Of a stretch of DNA of 64,000 nucleotides, positions 29,401 through 43,800 are shown one piece after another (position 1 is the first letter of the stretch; every line of letters starts with the position of its first letter). The position numbers and the translations under genes are program-made. The stretch covers positions 5,938,520 through 6,002,519 of the forward strand of contig CM024176.1 in NCBI GenBank assembly GCA_013433145.1. The letters are read 5' to 3'. The notes under the pieces were generated by a model that did not search any database, was not told where the DNA came from, and saw only the letters and a program-made list of their open reading frames with translations. Origin of the DNA: Ascaris suum (Eukaryota; Nematoda; Chromadorea; Rhabditida; Ascarididae).

Positions 29401-30168
29401 TGAGAAACGAAATGCACTGTCCCGATAGACAGAAAGCAAACTGAAGAGAAAACAAGTATATCCCAAGAAAAGAAATGAGCACTTCGAAAAAAAACAACAC
29501 GACATTTCATTCTCTCCGAAGAAAGGGTGAAGCTCCAACACCAACTCGAAAAATATCAAAGACCACTTCTATAAAACAACTGCACAACAAATATTGAACG
29601 TGCAGTCTGCAAAAATTAATCCACTTTTGAGAGTCCCATCCCCTCCCCCCCCCCCCCCCCATCCCTCTAAAAAATGTTTGCGCAGTTTGAAAAATTGCAA
29701 CTTATCATATCAGAGAAGAAAATATCTATCGGAAGTATCGAACACGCATTATAAGCATTGAAGAACGTCCCGTTTTCAGTGAAACATACCTCATAGATTT
29801 CAAACCGTTGTCTAGCCTTAAGGAATCATTTGTTAGTGCATTAAAGTGGAATGCAAACATAAATAAGCAATAAAAAGCATATAGCAGCTCGTAAGTCGAA
29901 ATCAGCGAACTCAGAAATGTAATGCACATCATACTCCCCTTCCTGTATCAAAAATTAAAGGTTAATCATAAACTATTCATTTCTAGGCAGAAAAGTAGCA
30001 TTAAGAATGACACAATGAACTTAAATGCTTCTCCACTCTGCCTACTTTCACCTCCCCCCACTATCCGTTCTCAACGTGAAGAGGCAAAAAATTAATCCAA
30101 ACAAGGAAACAAAAAAATATGGACACTACTCACGCGGCATATTTTAAACTGACAGAAGCTGAATCCAC

Positions 30169-30174
30169 TTTAAT
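30169..30174 (-). other. Possible polyadenylation signal (ATTAAA) of kinectin-like gene
   Basis: ATTAAA on the minus strand lies about 145 nt downstream of the TAA at 30319. No canonical AATAAA is seen in that span, so this common variant is the best candidate. Confidence 0.3.
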
Positions 30175-30318
30175 GCGACCTTTCTGAAATGCAAAAATTG
30201 TCCTCAACCATAAATCCCTAAAAAGTCGCCTGTTCATTTCCACAAAATCCACATCCCCTCAACTTTTCTCTACGTGTTATCCCCACAAACATTCCAAAAG
30301 AAACACAGAATTCGTTCG

Positions 30319-30618
30319 TTATTCCACCACCTCCCACTCGTCCTCTATACTCCGTCTACCTGGTGATTGCTGCTGATTCTCTTCAGACATTACCGGCACA
30401 TGTGCCGCAGACTCCGACAGACACTTGGCACGACGTCTTGATGTGCCCTTGTCGCGATTCCAACTATCTTTATGGTGGCGTCCACCCCTGTGCCTATGCC
30501 GGCGAGGATCTTTCTCAGCACTGGCGCCTAGCATCTCGCGCAGTTTAGCGGCTTGTTCGTTTAGCTGTTCACCATTTCCTCGCTCGTATTCCAGTTGTCG
30601 CTTCAGATCTCCGACTCG
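30319..30618 (-). CDS. Terminal exon of kinectin-like gene: basic His/Arg tail and acidic C-terminus
   Basis: This exon encodes the end of the coiled coil ([18 protein letters not shown]), a histidine/arginine cluster ([11 protein letters not shown]), a serine/glutamine stretch and a last acidic EDEWEVVE before TAA. Three in-frame acceptors are possible: after AATTGCAG (first base 30618, used here), or after either CAG of a CAGCAG (first base 30657 or 30654), which would add 12-13 residues containing [11 protein letters not shown]. All are phase 0, so sequence alone does not decide. The basic tail could bind RNA or acidic partners, but that is speculation. Confidence 0.75.
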   Translation of the reverse strand, partial: RVGDLKRQLEYERGNGEQLNEQAAKLREMLGASAEKDPRRHRHRGGRHHKDSWNRDKGTSRRRAKCLSESAAHVPVMSEENQQQSPGRRSIEDEWEVVE

Positions 30619-33600
30619 CTGCAATTGGCCTAACACCGCTAAGAGAACATTCGACTGCTGTTTCACACAGTTGCAAATAGATAGCAAAAGGAAGGCAGCG
30701 GAGAAGGAAGCAAGAGTGAGCAACGAGATATCCTATAAATAGCAGTTTCGCCTACATGGCGAAGCAATCAGGCGGATGACCAAAAAATGAGTGCATGCCA
30801 CGCATCAAGCTGTTGCTCAATGAAACAACCGATTAAGAGATGTATAGGTAGCAATTCTTACTGAAGAATTCTCTGTCATTAAACACACATACAAACATCC
30901 GAAGTAATTTTCAAAGATATTCCCTCTTTTTAGTTCGTTGCCACTCTAAACTTTGCAAAGAAGACGTCAGAAACAAGTCAACAAATCCGCCACAGCAGTT
31001 GAAATGACATACGCTTCTACAGTTCCGCCACCAGCCGCCAATCACGTGAACTTCTAACAAATAATAAAACATGCATGACAATGCATGGGTAACTCATCTG
31101 ATATTACCGCTCGTTCAACGCCCTTCAAAAACGTTTTTCCTACTCGACTGGTAGTAATGGGTGGCCCAGTTAGCACAAAACGTCCTCTAAACATGCAGAT
31201 TTTTAAGTGGTATCCAACATTTCTTGAGAATCAGACTAAAAGTTTCTTGCTGCAGTAGCTTCTAGGTGAGGTTGCCGGACAGACAGGTAGGAACATACAC
31301 ATGCATACGTACCTACACACGAACAACATACCGGTCTACGAAGAATATGCTGTCATAATATGCTACATCTGCGAACTTAATGCAGAATATCAAAGTCGGC
31401 GAGGAGAAATATTAGGAGATCGACCTCCATCACACTACATCTAATAACCACTAATAGAGACAAGCGTTAGACTTCGCCAAAACGAGATCGAAGAAAAGTC
31501 GCCAACGACCTCACAATCCTTCATTCTAATTCCAGAAATCCCAATCGCCGCAGATTGCCACCCTAATTCCACGAATCCCAATCCTCCTGAGCGCGCAAGC
31601 CGTACAATATATTCGATGTACCAAACAAATTCGAATTGAAATTCTCCAACGTACGTACTATACTAATAATACTTGTTCATCAAACCAGCAATTCAGATCA
31701 CCATCGTTCTCTTTTCCGCCTCCCCGTCCCCATCTCCACAAACAAAACCGTTTCAAGAAAATAGATGATCAATCGGAAAACATTCCGTAAATAAGGAGGA
31801 AAATAGATGATGCGAGCAACAAATGAACAAAAAAGGATCGGTCGGGGGGGGGGGGGGGGGGGAAAAAGATTAAACGAACAAAATAAAAGCAGCTTGAGCA
31901 GCAGCTCATTAACAACTTCAGTTGCTTGTAAATAACCACAAAATCGCACGAATGTGCTCTTCAACGACAACTTAAGAAATGCAAATGCAACTGAAAGTGT
32001 AATACTGAAGAAGCAACTAAAAAATGGAACTAAAAGTGGAGATGCAACTTTAAAAGCGGAAATAATTAAGAAGAAAGAGAAATAACAAGCAACCGATTCC
32101 TTCAAAAATCAACCAGCCATGCAACCAGCAATAAATAAATAGCATCCTTTAACTAAGAAATTGCAAAAAAGTTTGCGCATTAATTCTACAATTTGTTTGC
32201 TCAATTTACTAGTGTGTTAGCTCGAATGTTACCAGAAAAAAAAAGTATTCTACCCAAAACGTTTGGTGCAAAAAACGATCAAATTCGTGCAATAAATTTG
32301 CGCATTTGCTAGCAAACACAACGTGAGCGGAAAGGCACTCCGAATATGCAAATACAATGTGGTTTGTTTGATAAACTTGTTAACCACTCTATGATTACAC
32401 CCTTGTAAGTGAAGTACGATTAAAAGTTTTGCTCAAACAAACATGTCACCCAGATGAGTTGCTGTATAACAGTGCGCGGCATTAACATTAACTTTTGCAT
32501 CAGACAATGCCCTCGTTGAAAGCAAAACACCAGTTGCCACATCAAACGGTCGACTTGCTCCCTGATAACAGTGTTCATCGACTGAGGCAGAAGAGGGCTA
32601 ACACCGTCCAAAAACTTCAAAAACAAGATCCAGTGAAAAAAGCGAAAGGAGATGGCAAACAGATTCTAGGAAATCCAGCAACAGACCATGTATTCGAAAG
32701 GTACGCGTATCTTGATTTACAGTCTAATAATATTTTACGCGCCGTGATGCACTAATGTGCAAAAAAGGGAGCACTGCGCTATCGAAACCTAGATGTGATA
32801 TTTGGTGAGTTCCATATGGTGCACACTTCTCAAAATGAACGCCTGAACCTGTGGTGGTGAGAACTTATAAAGTCGGAAGTAAGACAACTAAACAAGTGGG
32901 ACAATTCGCCACTCGTAAATCTGCACAAAAGGAAGCCAGCTACTTTTGTCGTTTGAACAAAACATACGACTTATTTGAAATCACAAAGAAAAATTCACTA
33001 GAAGCCGCAATTTCGTAACATAAATGAGCGACCGCATAGAATGAAAAACGTAACAATACCTTATCGAGCGACATATTTTTTTCCTTCAGCCATTGCGCCT
33101 TACCGCTCAGTATGCGAGCCTGCAATGTGAAATCGTATCAGAATGGTGCGTGGATCTGTAGCAGCAAAGTTAGGAATGACTAACTTGTGCAAAAACTATT
33201 GGAGAAAATGGAGGGATCAAAACAGAATGAGATAAAAGATGACAAAAACGTCACAGACTATAATCTGTTTTGCACACAGCAGATCCCCGAGATGTGATAG
33301 CATATTGCAGTGGCATGAATTTGCATGCATTCCATAACACACTCGCCAGCTCAATGTATTAACCTGATTGTCAGGTGGGAATTCTTAGTTAGCGCCTTAG
33401 CGCTGGTCAAAAGAGACAGAAAAACTGATAAAAATTACGAAAGTTGATTTATTAGAGCAACGATCAGCGAAGCAAGTGACCGGCACAAAGATCATAAAAG
33501 TCGGTTTAATGGAACGGAAAATTCAGCGTGTGAGAAGAAATAGCAGAAAAGTTGACACGAAAGTCGATACGTTGGATCAAATTAGAAGACATCAAAAAGG

Positions 33601-36600
33601 TTGGAAAATTTAAAAGTTTCATCAATAATTCAACGGAAATAGTGACCTGGTTGATTTCCTTTCTAAGTTGCGCGATTTCACGCTCATAACTCTTCTGTTT
33701 CTGTGCAGCTTCCTGCTCGATGGTGTCGATACTCGACGACTGAAAACAATTCAAACAAACTAATTGAGTGAAATTCCACCAAAAAAGAATATTTCTCTTT
33801 TCAAAAATATTTCACAACGTTTTTCTTCACCGCATACTTTGTTTACTGGCACGAATTTGTATATGAAATCTATCATCTAACCTCATCGGCAAAACAATAT
33901 CACTTGATCTTGCTAGAGATATTCAACGCAATTTGTTTTCAAACACCACATATTAAATCTTTGACCACCCATACCTACTTCCGCTTTCGGGCGCTCTAGT
34001 TATTAGGGCGAACGATGAAAAAGTGTTGCAAATGATCTCAGCTCTCCACATCATCTATTAAATGGAGCGCTACTTCCTTCAGCTCATATGACACGCTTCC
34101 CAATCGAACGTTATGGCAACTGTTCAGTCTTTGACAATAAATTCTTGTCGTGGATGACTCTTCGGTTAATCATTTTTTCACGGTCTCACGAAGAAAGCAA
34201 TTTTTTATATGGAGAGTTGAGACCTCCGTGTAAAGAAGACTATTTTTATATATTTTTTAAGATCTTTAAGATCTTCTCCCGAAATCTGCAGAACTATGCA
34301 TTGGAATAATCTCACTCGCTCAAGCACAAGGTAAAGGCTCCAAAAGCAGATTTTATTATGAAGCGTCTGTCAAAAACTACAATCGTCTAGGGCCTTATTC
34401 GTCGGCCTCTCTCTTAATCCCTTCCATTCGGTTCCTAGAACGAGTAACTAGCGAGCCCGAAAAAACAGGAATGGAAGGACATGCTCACTGCTGAACCGTG
34501 AAGATGAGGCAAGCAACAGTGTGGAAAACAAATCACCAGATATCAAAATGCACATACCAGATAAGACAGCACACATACTCTAGTAATAACCTTAAAACAT
34601 GTGGGTTAGTTTCGCTGTCACATTTGCATTACGATGGTTTCTTGTAGTGAAAAATTATTTAGTGACAAACTATTTGCAAAAAAAGACTTACGACAGCAGC
34701 AAGAGCGACCCGATATCTTTCGACCTTTTCCTCGAGCTCTTTAATTTTCACTTCCGAATCAGGAGCCGACGCATTCTTTGGAAGAGACTGAAATCAACAA
34801 GAATAACCGTCAACATGAAACCCACAATCCTTTGGAAAGTGGAAGATAGTAGAGCGTTCGGAGGGAAAGACGGAATGGAAATGACAGATGAAAAGAAAAA
34901 ACAAGACCGCATATGAGAAAGACCGCGATAGGGAATAGCAAAGATGTATTATGCTTTGGTTTCCCTATGAAGTTAAAATGAATCGTTAGTTTGTTCCCTT
35001 AAACCTTGCTCCTAAAACGCTATCAAATAAAATAAAACATTCGTCTGAAATAAGAGGAATCGACAATACAATCACAGGCACGGCGATATGAGGCAAATGT
35101 GCTGTATCTCCGGGATCCAATTTGTCTTGTAGTAGTGCTTCTATTGTGTCCTTATATCCGAACAAAGGCACTGAAGAAAGGAAAGAAGATATTTCGGCTT
35201 CAATGTCGTCATTAGATAATATCAATGAGATAATAACAACTAATATCAGCTCTTTTCAAAGAAAACTACCGCGTCAAAGTTTGCTAGGCTATCAAACCGT
35301 GAGGTTTTATTGCAACAGATATACACACCTTTTCGTGCATCTCTGCCGATGTGGTTGGTTTATTGGTAGCCACGTACTTCTTCAACGTCTCCGACACATC
35401 GGCAATCCATTGCTTGTAGTGTTGCTCAGTGCACGACTGTGGCACTGTTTGCACTTTAACGCTACTCGGCAAAGCAACCTTCATTGCAGCGATCGCAAGT
35501 TTCCTCTCATCCCGTAGCTTTTGCTCACATTTCTTCTTTAAATTGTAAACGCATGAAAAAATATTACTTAATGAAGACCGTCTCATCAAGTAGTATCGAA
35601 TATCTCCATAAAAGCTAAAGAAAGTCTTGTACAAATCCTGCAAAGTTGTTGAAACCTTTCCCCTCTCAGTAAAGTTTTTCACGTTCGATACCCTGTGCTC
35701 TTTACTCCCCCCAAATATCTATACAAAAGTACGTAGCAAAATGAAATCGAAAAAGATAAACAGGCAATTGCAGTGCTGCTTTAATTAACTTCATATAATG
35801 TGCGTATAACGCAATCTAACTATAAAGGCAATAAAATTGTATTTTTAATAGGCATTTAAAAAACAAATACAAATACGACCACTGTTTGTAGCTATCACAC
35901 TCCATACATGAACGACCTCGGGCCTCAGTTCTATTACCACATGCAGAATCTCCAGAAAATTCATGAGCCTGAATGACAATAAAAATGATTTTTATTTATT
36001 TATTTTGTTTCGTGTAAAAATAATGAACAAAAATTTGAGAATTCTGCTAAATTCATAGGGGCAACGAGGGAGAGGAACGACGATATGCGTCATCAATCAA
36101 ACGAACTGCAGGTTTTACCTCAATCTCGCTGAGTTGCTTCACATACATTTGCTCCTGTTTCTGCGACACTTCCACTATTTTGTAATTCGCCTCACGTAAT
36201 TCCTGTGAAAAAACGAATTCCTTATCAACTGGAAACAACTGACAATATGTAATGAACAAAAACCCTTATGTTTGTATTACCCTCTTTCCATTAATATGAA
36301 ACAATACAAAGGAACTGCCTGCTATAGCCCTTGAATCCATCCTGCTCTCATCAATTCCCCGCCGGCCTTACCCTCATTACCTTCCTCAGCAAACGAAGGG
36401 TCGCTACTGGAAGATTGCATCAGGAATTTCTTAAAGATAATCGCAGGGGTCAAAAACGAAAAGAAATTTTGACCGTTGCATAAATAACAGGATATGAAGC
36501 TGACGTGGAGGAACTGACTGGGGTGTTAGTGTCGAAATACGTCAGTTCCCAGTCAGATGAATGAATAACTCATTATCAATCGAACTCAGGAGACGTCCTA

Positions 36601-38362
36601 ACCCAATAAAATATACTAAAAATAAGAATTAAGTAAGCCGTGGTCATGTGCACTTATAAAGTCCGAAGGACTGGATGCAGCCCACCATGACACCAAGCAG
36701 AGTTCTGTGTTGTGCATAGTGAGCGAGACTCTGTTAAAAATAATCAATGCGCAGTGCAACAAAATTAAGCAATGATGTGCGGCAAATATACGAGTTCATC
36801 TCAAATGTCCCATCCTCTGTAAAACATAAGCCAAGCATTCTAAGTACTGCCTAGTCTGTCTCCACCATGACACTCTTCCAACCTTCATCTAGTCTATCAG
36901 TACGTAAGTGGGCATAATACATCAGTGAGTCACAATGCGAAATTCGTTAAGTACGCCACAACGGATACACGGCACCATACTTTAAAGCACAAGTAATCAA
37001 CTATGCAGAATGCCTCAAAATACAAACAGTCCATCATTCGAGCACATTTGAAACGATAATCGCTTTAACATATAAACGTATTTCAAAACGGAGGTGATAT
37101 CATATAACAGCGAAATTCATACCATAATGGCCAACCTTACAGCCATGCCTAAAAACAGACCTAATGAGGGAACCACTCACCAATTGTATCTCCTATAAGA
37201 TGCTCCGAGATGAAAAAAATTCCATACTGGAAAGCAAGTGCATCGCAGCATGATAAACTTAACAAGGCGCAGATGCAACGCTTACATCATTCCGCCTCTG
37301 CTGATCAGCGAGCGTCCGTTTCAGTTCCTCAAGTTCGGCCTCCGCCTGACTCATATCATTTGGCACTGCGCCAAGACCTCTCACTCTGCTTAGCCCGATT
37401 ACCTGTCAGTGAAAACGTTGAAAAGCAACGATTGCATTTCAATAAAAAATAGGCATTGTGCCTACGATGACCGCAACAGGCAGCCTCAGAGAGCGTGACG
37501 ATGAAAGGAGAGGTGATGCTTTCTTTTAAGTCCAAGGATCTCCAATTAGGAGGTTGCTTTTTTCAAAGCACGAAGGTCTCTGAGAGGAGAGAGATCGATG
37601 TTCGAGATCGGGATCGCCGCAACAGTTTAAAATCAACTCCCCTAAGTGATCCGAAGGTCATATGTCGACAATGTCAGCTTATCGCAGCGCTCCGAATGCC
37701 TTACCATCTTTGAGGCAAAAGAACTAAAACCTACACTTACCTTCGAAACAGAAAAATTCATCATAAAACAGTACCTTAATCGCTAGAGAATATAGTTCAT
37801 AAGAAAGCTATGATAAATGCGAACTGCACTGGCCTATCCAACTCGAAAGTATATTATTTGCTTCGTTTCTCATCTGTAAACTGAACTGACTCTGCACGCA
37901 CTAAATCATTCAAAAGATATCCATCGATGACGAACATTGAGCATGGAAAAAATGAACCGTTATTCCTACTTGAGGTAAAGAAATAGTTCCACTAATCATG
38001 AACTTGCACCGCTCAGCTTTTAACATACTAGGATTAAATCTCTTCGGATGCTTCTCCTCTTCCGGAAATAATGCTCCAAATACCTCTTCCTGTTCCGGTG
38101 TGTCAGCTGGAGTCATCAATGAGATCGCCGGCGGTGCTTTCTTCAACATATCCAATTGAGCGTGTAACTCCCTGCAAAAATTATTGATGACAAAAATTCC
38201 AGATAATAAATCAATCCCGGATAAGATAATGGAGCCGATAAGCAACGAAACGTTTGAGACAGGCAGCTTTCAATCTAACTCCAAAAAAGGCGTGCCGGCA
38301 CACCAAAAATTATCTTTCAGAACAATAGTTAATTACACAGTACAAACTTTGCCTGACATGGC

Positions 38363-38441
<79 letters not shown>

Positions 38442-40741
38442 TGCCCATTACATCAATTTTTCCATAGCATTCCTAAACCGGCCATGCACTGGTCCCACCA
38501 AAAAGGAATGAGATCCCCACATCTCATGCATCGCGCAATGCAGATCCACTCCATACAAGGTAGCGTGAGCTCCACCTCTGGGTTACAGTCCAAGATTCAT
38601 CTCGTACATCCCACCCACAACGTTAACTGATATTAGTGAATCAACGACAACCTTCTCAATAATGCCTTACATCGACACGCCCTTAAATTAGACTCAATCC
38701 TGTGAGATCGTTAAAATATCCATTACTTGACCCATTCAGTACCCTCCAGCGCTCCCCTTTTCAACAAATGCTTCCCATCCTTAGGCCTTTCACCAGTGAA
38801 ATTGAGGAAGAGGTAGGAACATCAAATTCTGCATGCTACTTCCTAATGACTAATCACCACGCCCAACCAAACCATTTAAAGCCAATGAGAACGGTGCCCA
38901 ATCCTCTGCATGTACAATTAAAAGAGTATTCGTTGATGTCCCTCTTTATATGAGAATGCTACCCCATAACTATATGTCGCTTATATGGCCGCATTGTGTT
39001 ACCTCGATCTTCTATCGAAGAACAACGGGTACCAGAGCAGAGAACGAAATAAAGGAAACAAACAATAGCCAAATCCTTTTGCCTATACGTCACTAACGTA
39101 ACGTCGACTTGCTGATCATCGCGGTACAAATGGAATCATTAGACTAATTTCTCATCCAGCTCAAAGGACTTCCCAAGGACATTAAATAACGACCGCTGTC
39201 CCTATAAATGTTTTCTGGTGCGCCAATGCGTCAAAGACAGAAGAAGAGTGAGGCTGAATTGATAGAAACTATTCGATAAGTAACAGAGCGAGTTTATTTC
39301 ACCCAAAGAAGCAATACTCTCCACAACTCAGAACGTGGCCACACCGACGACGACTGAAGAGTGTATGAGGAACACAAATAAACCGAACCAAACAACAATT
39401 TCGTTCGCAATAAAACTTCCACGATAATCAAGTTAAATGCTTTTTAAAACTATCAAATCAGCAGAAATCAATAAAAACAGCATTTAACGCTAGCACATCC
39501 AAACAGCACGACACAACCTTGCTTACGGAAAATGAAAAAAAACTTCATAAATCGTTCCCACTATGGAAGCATCAAAAGTTTTCTTTTACAGCCATGTGTT
39601 CTAAGGCCTAAGTGAACCTCTGGACCCCATTAAACTATGCTTTTAAAAGAGACAAACTGGTGACCTTTCGTTCCGAAAAAACGACGAAATTTTTGAAAAA
39701 AGGAGAAATTTGTGACACAAATGCCAAATTAAAAGCGACAAAACGCACCCACTTGTCGTCAGTGAAAGTAAAAGCTTTCAGAAAGCAGTGGGAAAGGGAA
39801 CGTAAAGGAAACGAAAACAATCTTCGAGATATTTAAAATGATAGAATCAAAAGGAATGTGATGCAGCGAATGCAAACAGAGGATACATAAAAAGGAATGA
39901 AAATCGGTGTGGCAGACGAAATAAGAGCCTAAAACGAGTGATAACCCGATAAAGTAGTCATGAAACAAATATGGCAACATACATGCAAGACCTGTCGATA
40001 AATGAGCACTTTAAAACGCACAGACAACGATACAACTGAAAACACCAATTAAGAAAGGCCACATACTCTTGAATAAAACGGAAATCTAATAACTAGCTGC
40101 CTATATGTTCAGATATACCTTAAAAAATAAAAGCTAAAACCATTATTCCTTAACGACCGTTCCAAATGACGAACAAGACCACAAGTCCTCCCTTATTAAC
40201 TTTAACTTATTTCCCTTATCGACATCGAAGTGTTCCATTTATTTTTTTTCACACAATGCTTTCAATCACCCTCTCGAAAAACAACTCCACGAGTAAAGTA
40301 AACATCAACATCTCTTTGGTTTTAGAGTGATCCATAAACCAATAACTAAACAACTTGCCACATTCCATTCACTTCACAAAATAACTGCTGCATAGAGTTT
40401 TCACGAATGCTTCCCTCTTAATAAAAGGAAGAACGGCATAAGGCACACAGATGGACATTACAGACAAATTTTAAAAGATGACAACAGCCGTCAAAACGAA
40501 TATCAAAGGCGGAACTATTCATTCAGAATCGAAGTACGATGACAATAAACTTCCTATGGCTTCAAATAAATAAATGAAACCACCCTCTCAAAGCATTAAT
40601 ATAATGGAATATGCACAAATTCACATCATCTGTTCCTTTACTTCAAAGTCCACTTAACCGAGAAAAATGACCCACAGCGCTGACAACGGCGCAACACTTT
40701 CAGATGGTATTCACGTACTCATCGCATGCTTATACATGGAG

Positions 40742-40833
<92 letters not shown>

Positions 40834-43800
40834 TCTCTCTACTTTCCCTTGATTCATCTACCAGACATACATCCCACCAGCTTAATGTATTGTGGCTCAA
40901 GGTCGATTAGCCAGTGATTTCGCATCCACATTCAAAAATAGATAACGTTGTTCTCGTATCCGTCGTCTGTACGTCTCTTCTCATATTGCTCAGCACATCG
41001 CCACTGGCCATCGACGAAAAACTTGAATTCATGATAGTGCACTTGCTGAGCATTTATTGACGGACTTGCGTGACCTGAATCTGATCTCGAGTATGACTTC
41101 AACGGACGCGCACCTCCTCTCACTTCCAATATCTCAGCCTCATTTTCATTACTGTGTTCATCGTAAACTGCCGGCAGCTCCACGCGTAGTCTATAACCAT
41201 CCTCACAGCGATGCATCGGATGCGGTGGTTGCCAACCCCAGAAGCTGCCCGATACACCAACTTCTTTGGGTACATCATCACCATTCCAGTCGCTTACAGC
41301 CCACTTTAACTCGAAGCACATCAACGAATGTTCACGAGAATGTATGGCAGTCCAATCAACATTCTCTTCCTCACTTTCACCTTCATTCAATGCAGCAGCA
41401 GCTGCGAAGTTCTGTGGGGGAATTGCCCCACGCATGTCGGCCGTAAACGTCACTGCATGAACCTTCGGTTCGGAAGCAATGTTTTGCGAGGTAGTCTCAT
41501 GGCAAGGCTGTGGCTGTGATGCAATTTGAATGCACTCATCGACCAAATCCCTACGCACCACCGATCCATGTGGTGAAGGGCCTGTCACCTCTGGAATTGT
41601 AACAGTGTCCCCTGGATGACAGGATGCTGGGACATCCCGCACCTCACACGCATCACCATTAGTCACCACGATGCGTGCTGCACAGTGCGCGCATCTGAAA
41701 ACCGAAAACAATAAGCGTTTTAGCAAGATACGGTCGCCCATGACCCAAGGCAAGTTCTGGGTGCGACGCACATTTGACTGGGGAAAACCGCAGTGCAAGG
41801 TAGATAACACTGTTGTAGCAGCAGGTTCTTTTGCTGGATCCAACACCTGCGATAGACTAACATGAGCATAATTCCCGGCTGTTCCTGACTCGACGACCCT
41901 TATCCTACGTCATCCCCATCTCCGCATCTTAATAGTGAGGTCCGTACCTCTTTACTCTAAAGTGATGAACGGATTCTCCTCGAAGGTTTTCCACCCATAC
42001 AAATTCAAGGGTACGATCAGCTTTTTCTAAAGTTCAGTACCTAAACTTTCCGAACCTCAGCACTCTCAATCCCTGCATTCCACCCCACCCCCCGCCCTCT
42101 CAGAAATTGCCGAAAATAATCCAAGCCATACAATTCGCACGCGCAGTACACATGTGCAGCAGCAGAAGTGGCGGTCGCCTTTTGCAACAAAGGGAAGCAA
42201 CTGCGCGGCACACTTTCTAATGCATCAGAGACACAGACCGTGCAGACCCATGAGTGCAAAGGCATCATGACGGAATTACAAGCTGTTTCTTCTACAAAAC
42301 TCCGTTACCCATTCCCCGGTGGAACGGAAATTTAACGAATTTAAACAGCAGTTGCACTATGAATTTGCCAATTAGTTAGCTTCATTAATAAACACGCATT
42401 TAAGAAACATTTCAATACGGCAAACACGCACCATCGATACATAAACGAAACAATCAACTTGCATTGCACGAACAAAAACTTCTGAGGCAACGCCTTACGC
42501 CTAAACCCTTTACAACAACATACACAATTTCGTGGCCCTTGACCTGACCCCAACCTTAACGTCGGAAGCAGACAATGAAGAGGGCGAACAAATCAAGAGA
42601 TGGGAGAATATCGAGGAAGCAAAGGGAACGGTGGTAAGGAAAAGAAGGCCAACAGTGGCGCCTGCCTGTTTAACTGCTAAAATTCACCAGTTCCTACGAA
42701 GTCTATATGACTTCCACCCATCCCTCTCAATTCTCCATTGTCCAATTAGCGTCTTCCTCAATGGACTTCCACGTTCTTAGCCTCAACGAATGCAACAACA
42801 GGACTGGAACATGGACGGCACAAAGGATAAGTAAAACAGCGGTAAGATACCCTTTCCGATCATATAGGCCTCAATGGGCATTTCGCAACAAAAAAGACGA
42901 AGCACAACAAACACATTAGGACGTCAATAGTGTAATCGCTCATTTACGCATCACAAGCAATAATGAAGGAAAAGAATGATGGATCACTGGATGAATAATA
43001 AGTGATGAAACAAACGAGATGTGATATGTGATTTCCAAAGATAAATGGACAAGTGCAAACAAAGTGTTCCATTTCGAGCAAAGGCAGCGATCGTTAGCGA
43101 ATATCTGCATATGCGTTAGAATGACGTATTATTACGAGTCACCACTACGATCGTATTTAGCAAACAAATTAAATATGGAAGCTGAATATTTTTGAGTATT
43201 GTAAGGGTTTCGAAAACCTAGTGATTAAATTGATTGAAATATACCATCATCGGTCAGCCTTCGTCGCATCCTTCCCCCCATTTCCCTGATTTCTCTCCAC
43301 ATATAAGAACGAAATTCCCGTATAATGGTGCTTAAAATTACTCAACAGTGAACACATAACTCCATAAGGCATGTTATATAACTGCCCGCTTGAAACACGT
43401 ACGCCATATCCTCATCATTGAAGCTCTCTGTCTTATCAGCAGTGGGACGATGAAATGTGCATAAAAACAATTAACTGTCGTTTTGCGTGGGCTAGTAAAT
43501 GCTATCAAAGTGTTAAACACATCAATAACGCGTACTCTTCGACCCATTAACCCAACTTATAAATGGAACATAACCGGTCCTATTCTTCAATTATACGATC
43601 CCTTCCAAGTGGAATTCCACTTTAGCTATTTCATAACCATAGCCAAATTCTGCCTATCCCATGTTAGCAAATCCACGGCAGATCGGTCGAATAATGGAGG
43701 CACCAAAACAATGAAACAGCAACGAGCTCGACCACTCGCGCCGTCGAAACCATACATTGCATGCCCACCAGTCGATTCTTTCATTAAATGGACGTGAAAA

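Larger units (their letters stand above)
21421..30168. other. Intergenic or intronic region, little recognised
   Basis: AT-rich sequence with the 16-bp tandem at 25732, the (AT)n tract at 26378, and C runs near 27200 and 29645. Open frames here are short and look like chance. I see no exon with both good splice sites and protein-like content. Confidence 0.5.

Noticed and set aside
32495..32755. 86-codon plus-strand frame with lysine/glutamine-rich start
   Set aside because: Lies in the last intron of the kinectin-like gene. A weak mobile-element impression could not be tied to any motif.
41057..41519. Plus-strand open frames opposite the CBM-domain unit
   Set aside because: Antisense shadows of the CBM coding region; the minus frame has clear domain motifs.
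42041..42268. Minus-strand cysteine-containing frame upstream of the CBM unit, considered as its first exon
   Set aside because: No donor in a compatible phase was found and the C-terminal half looks like chance translation.
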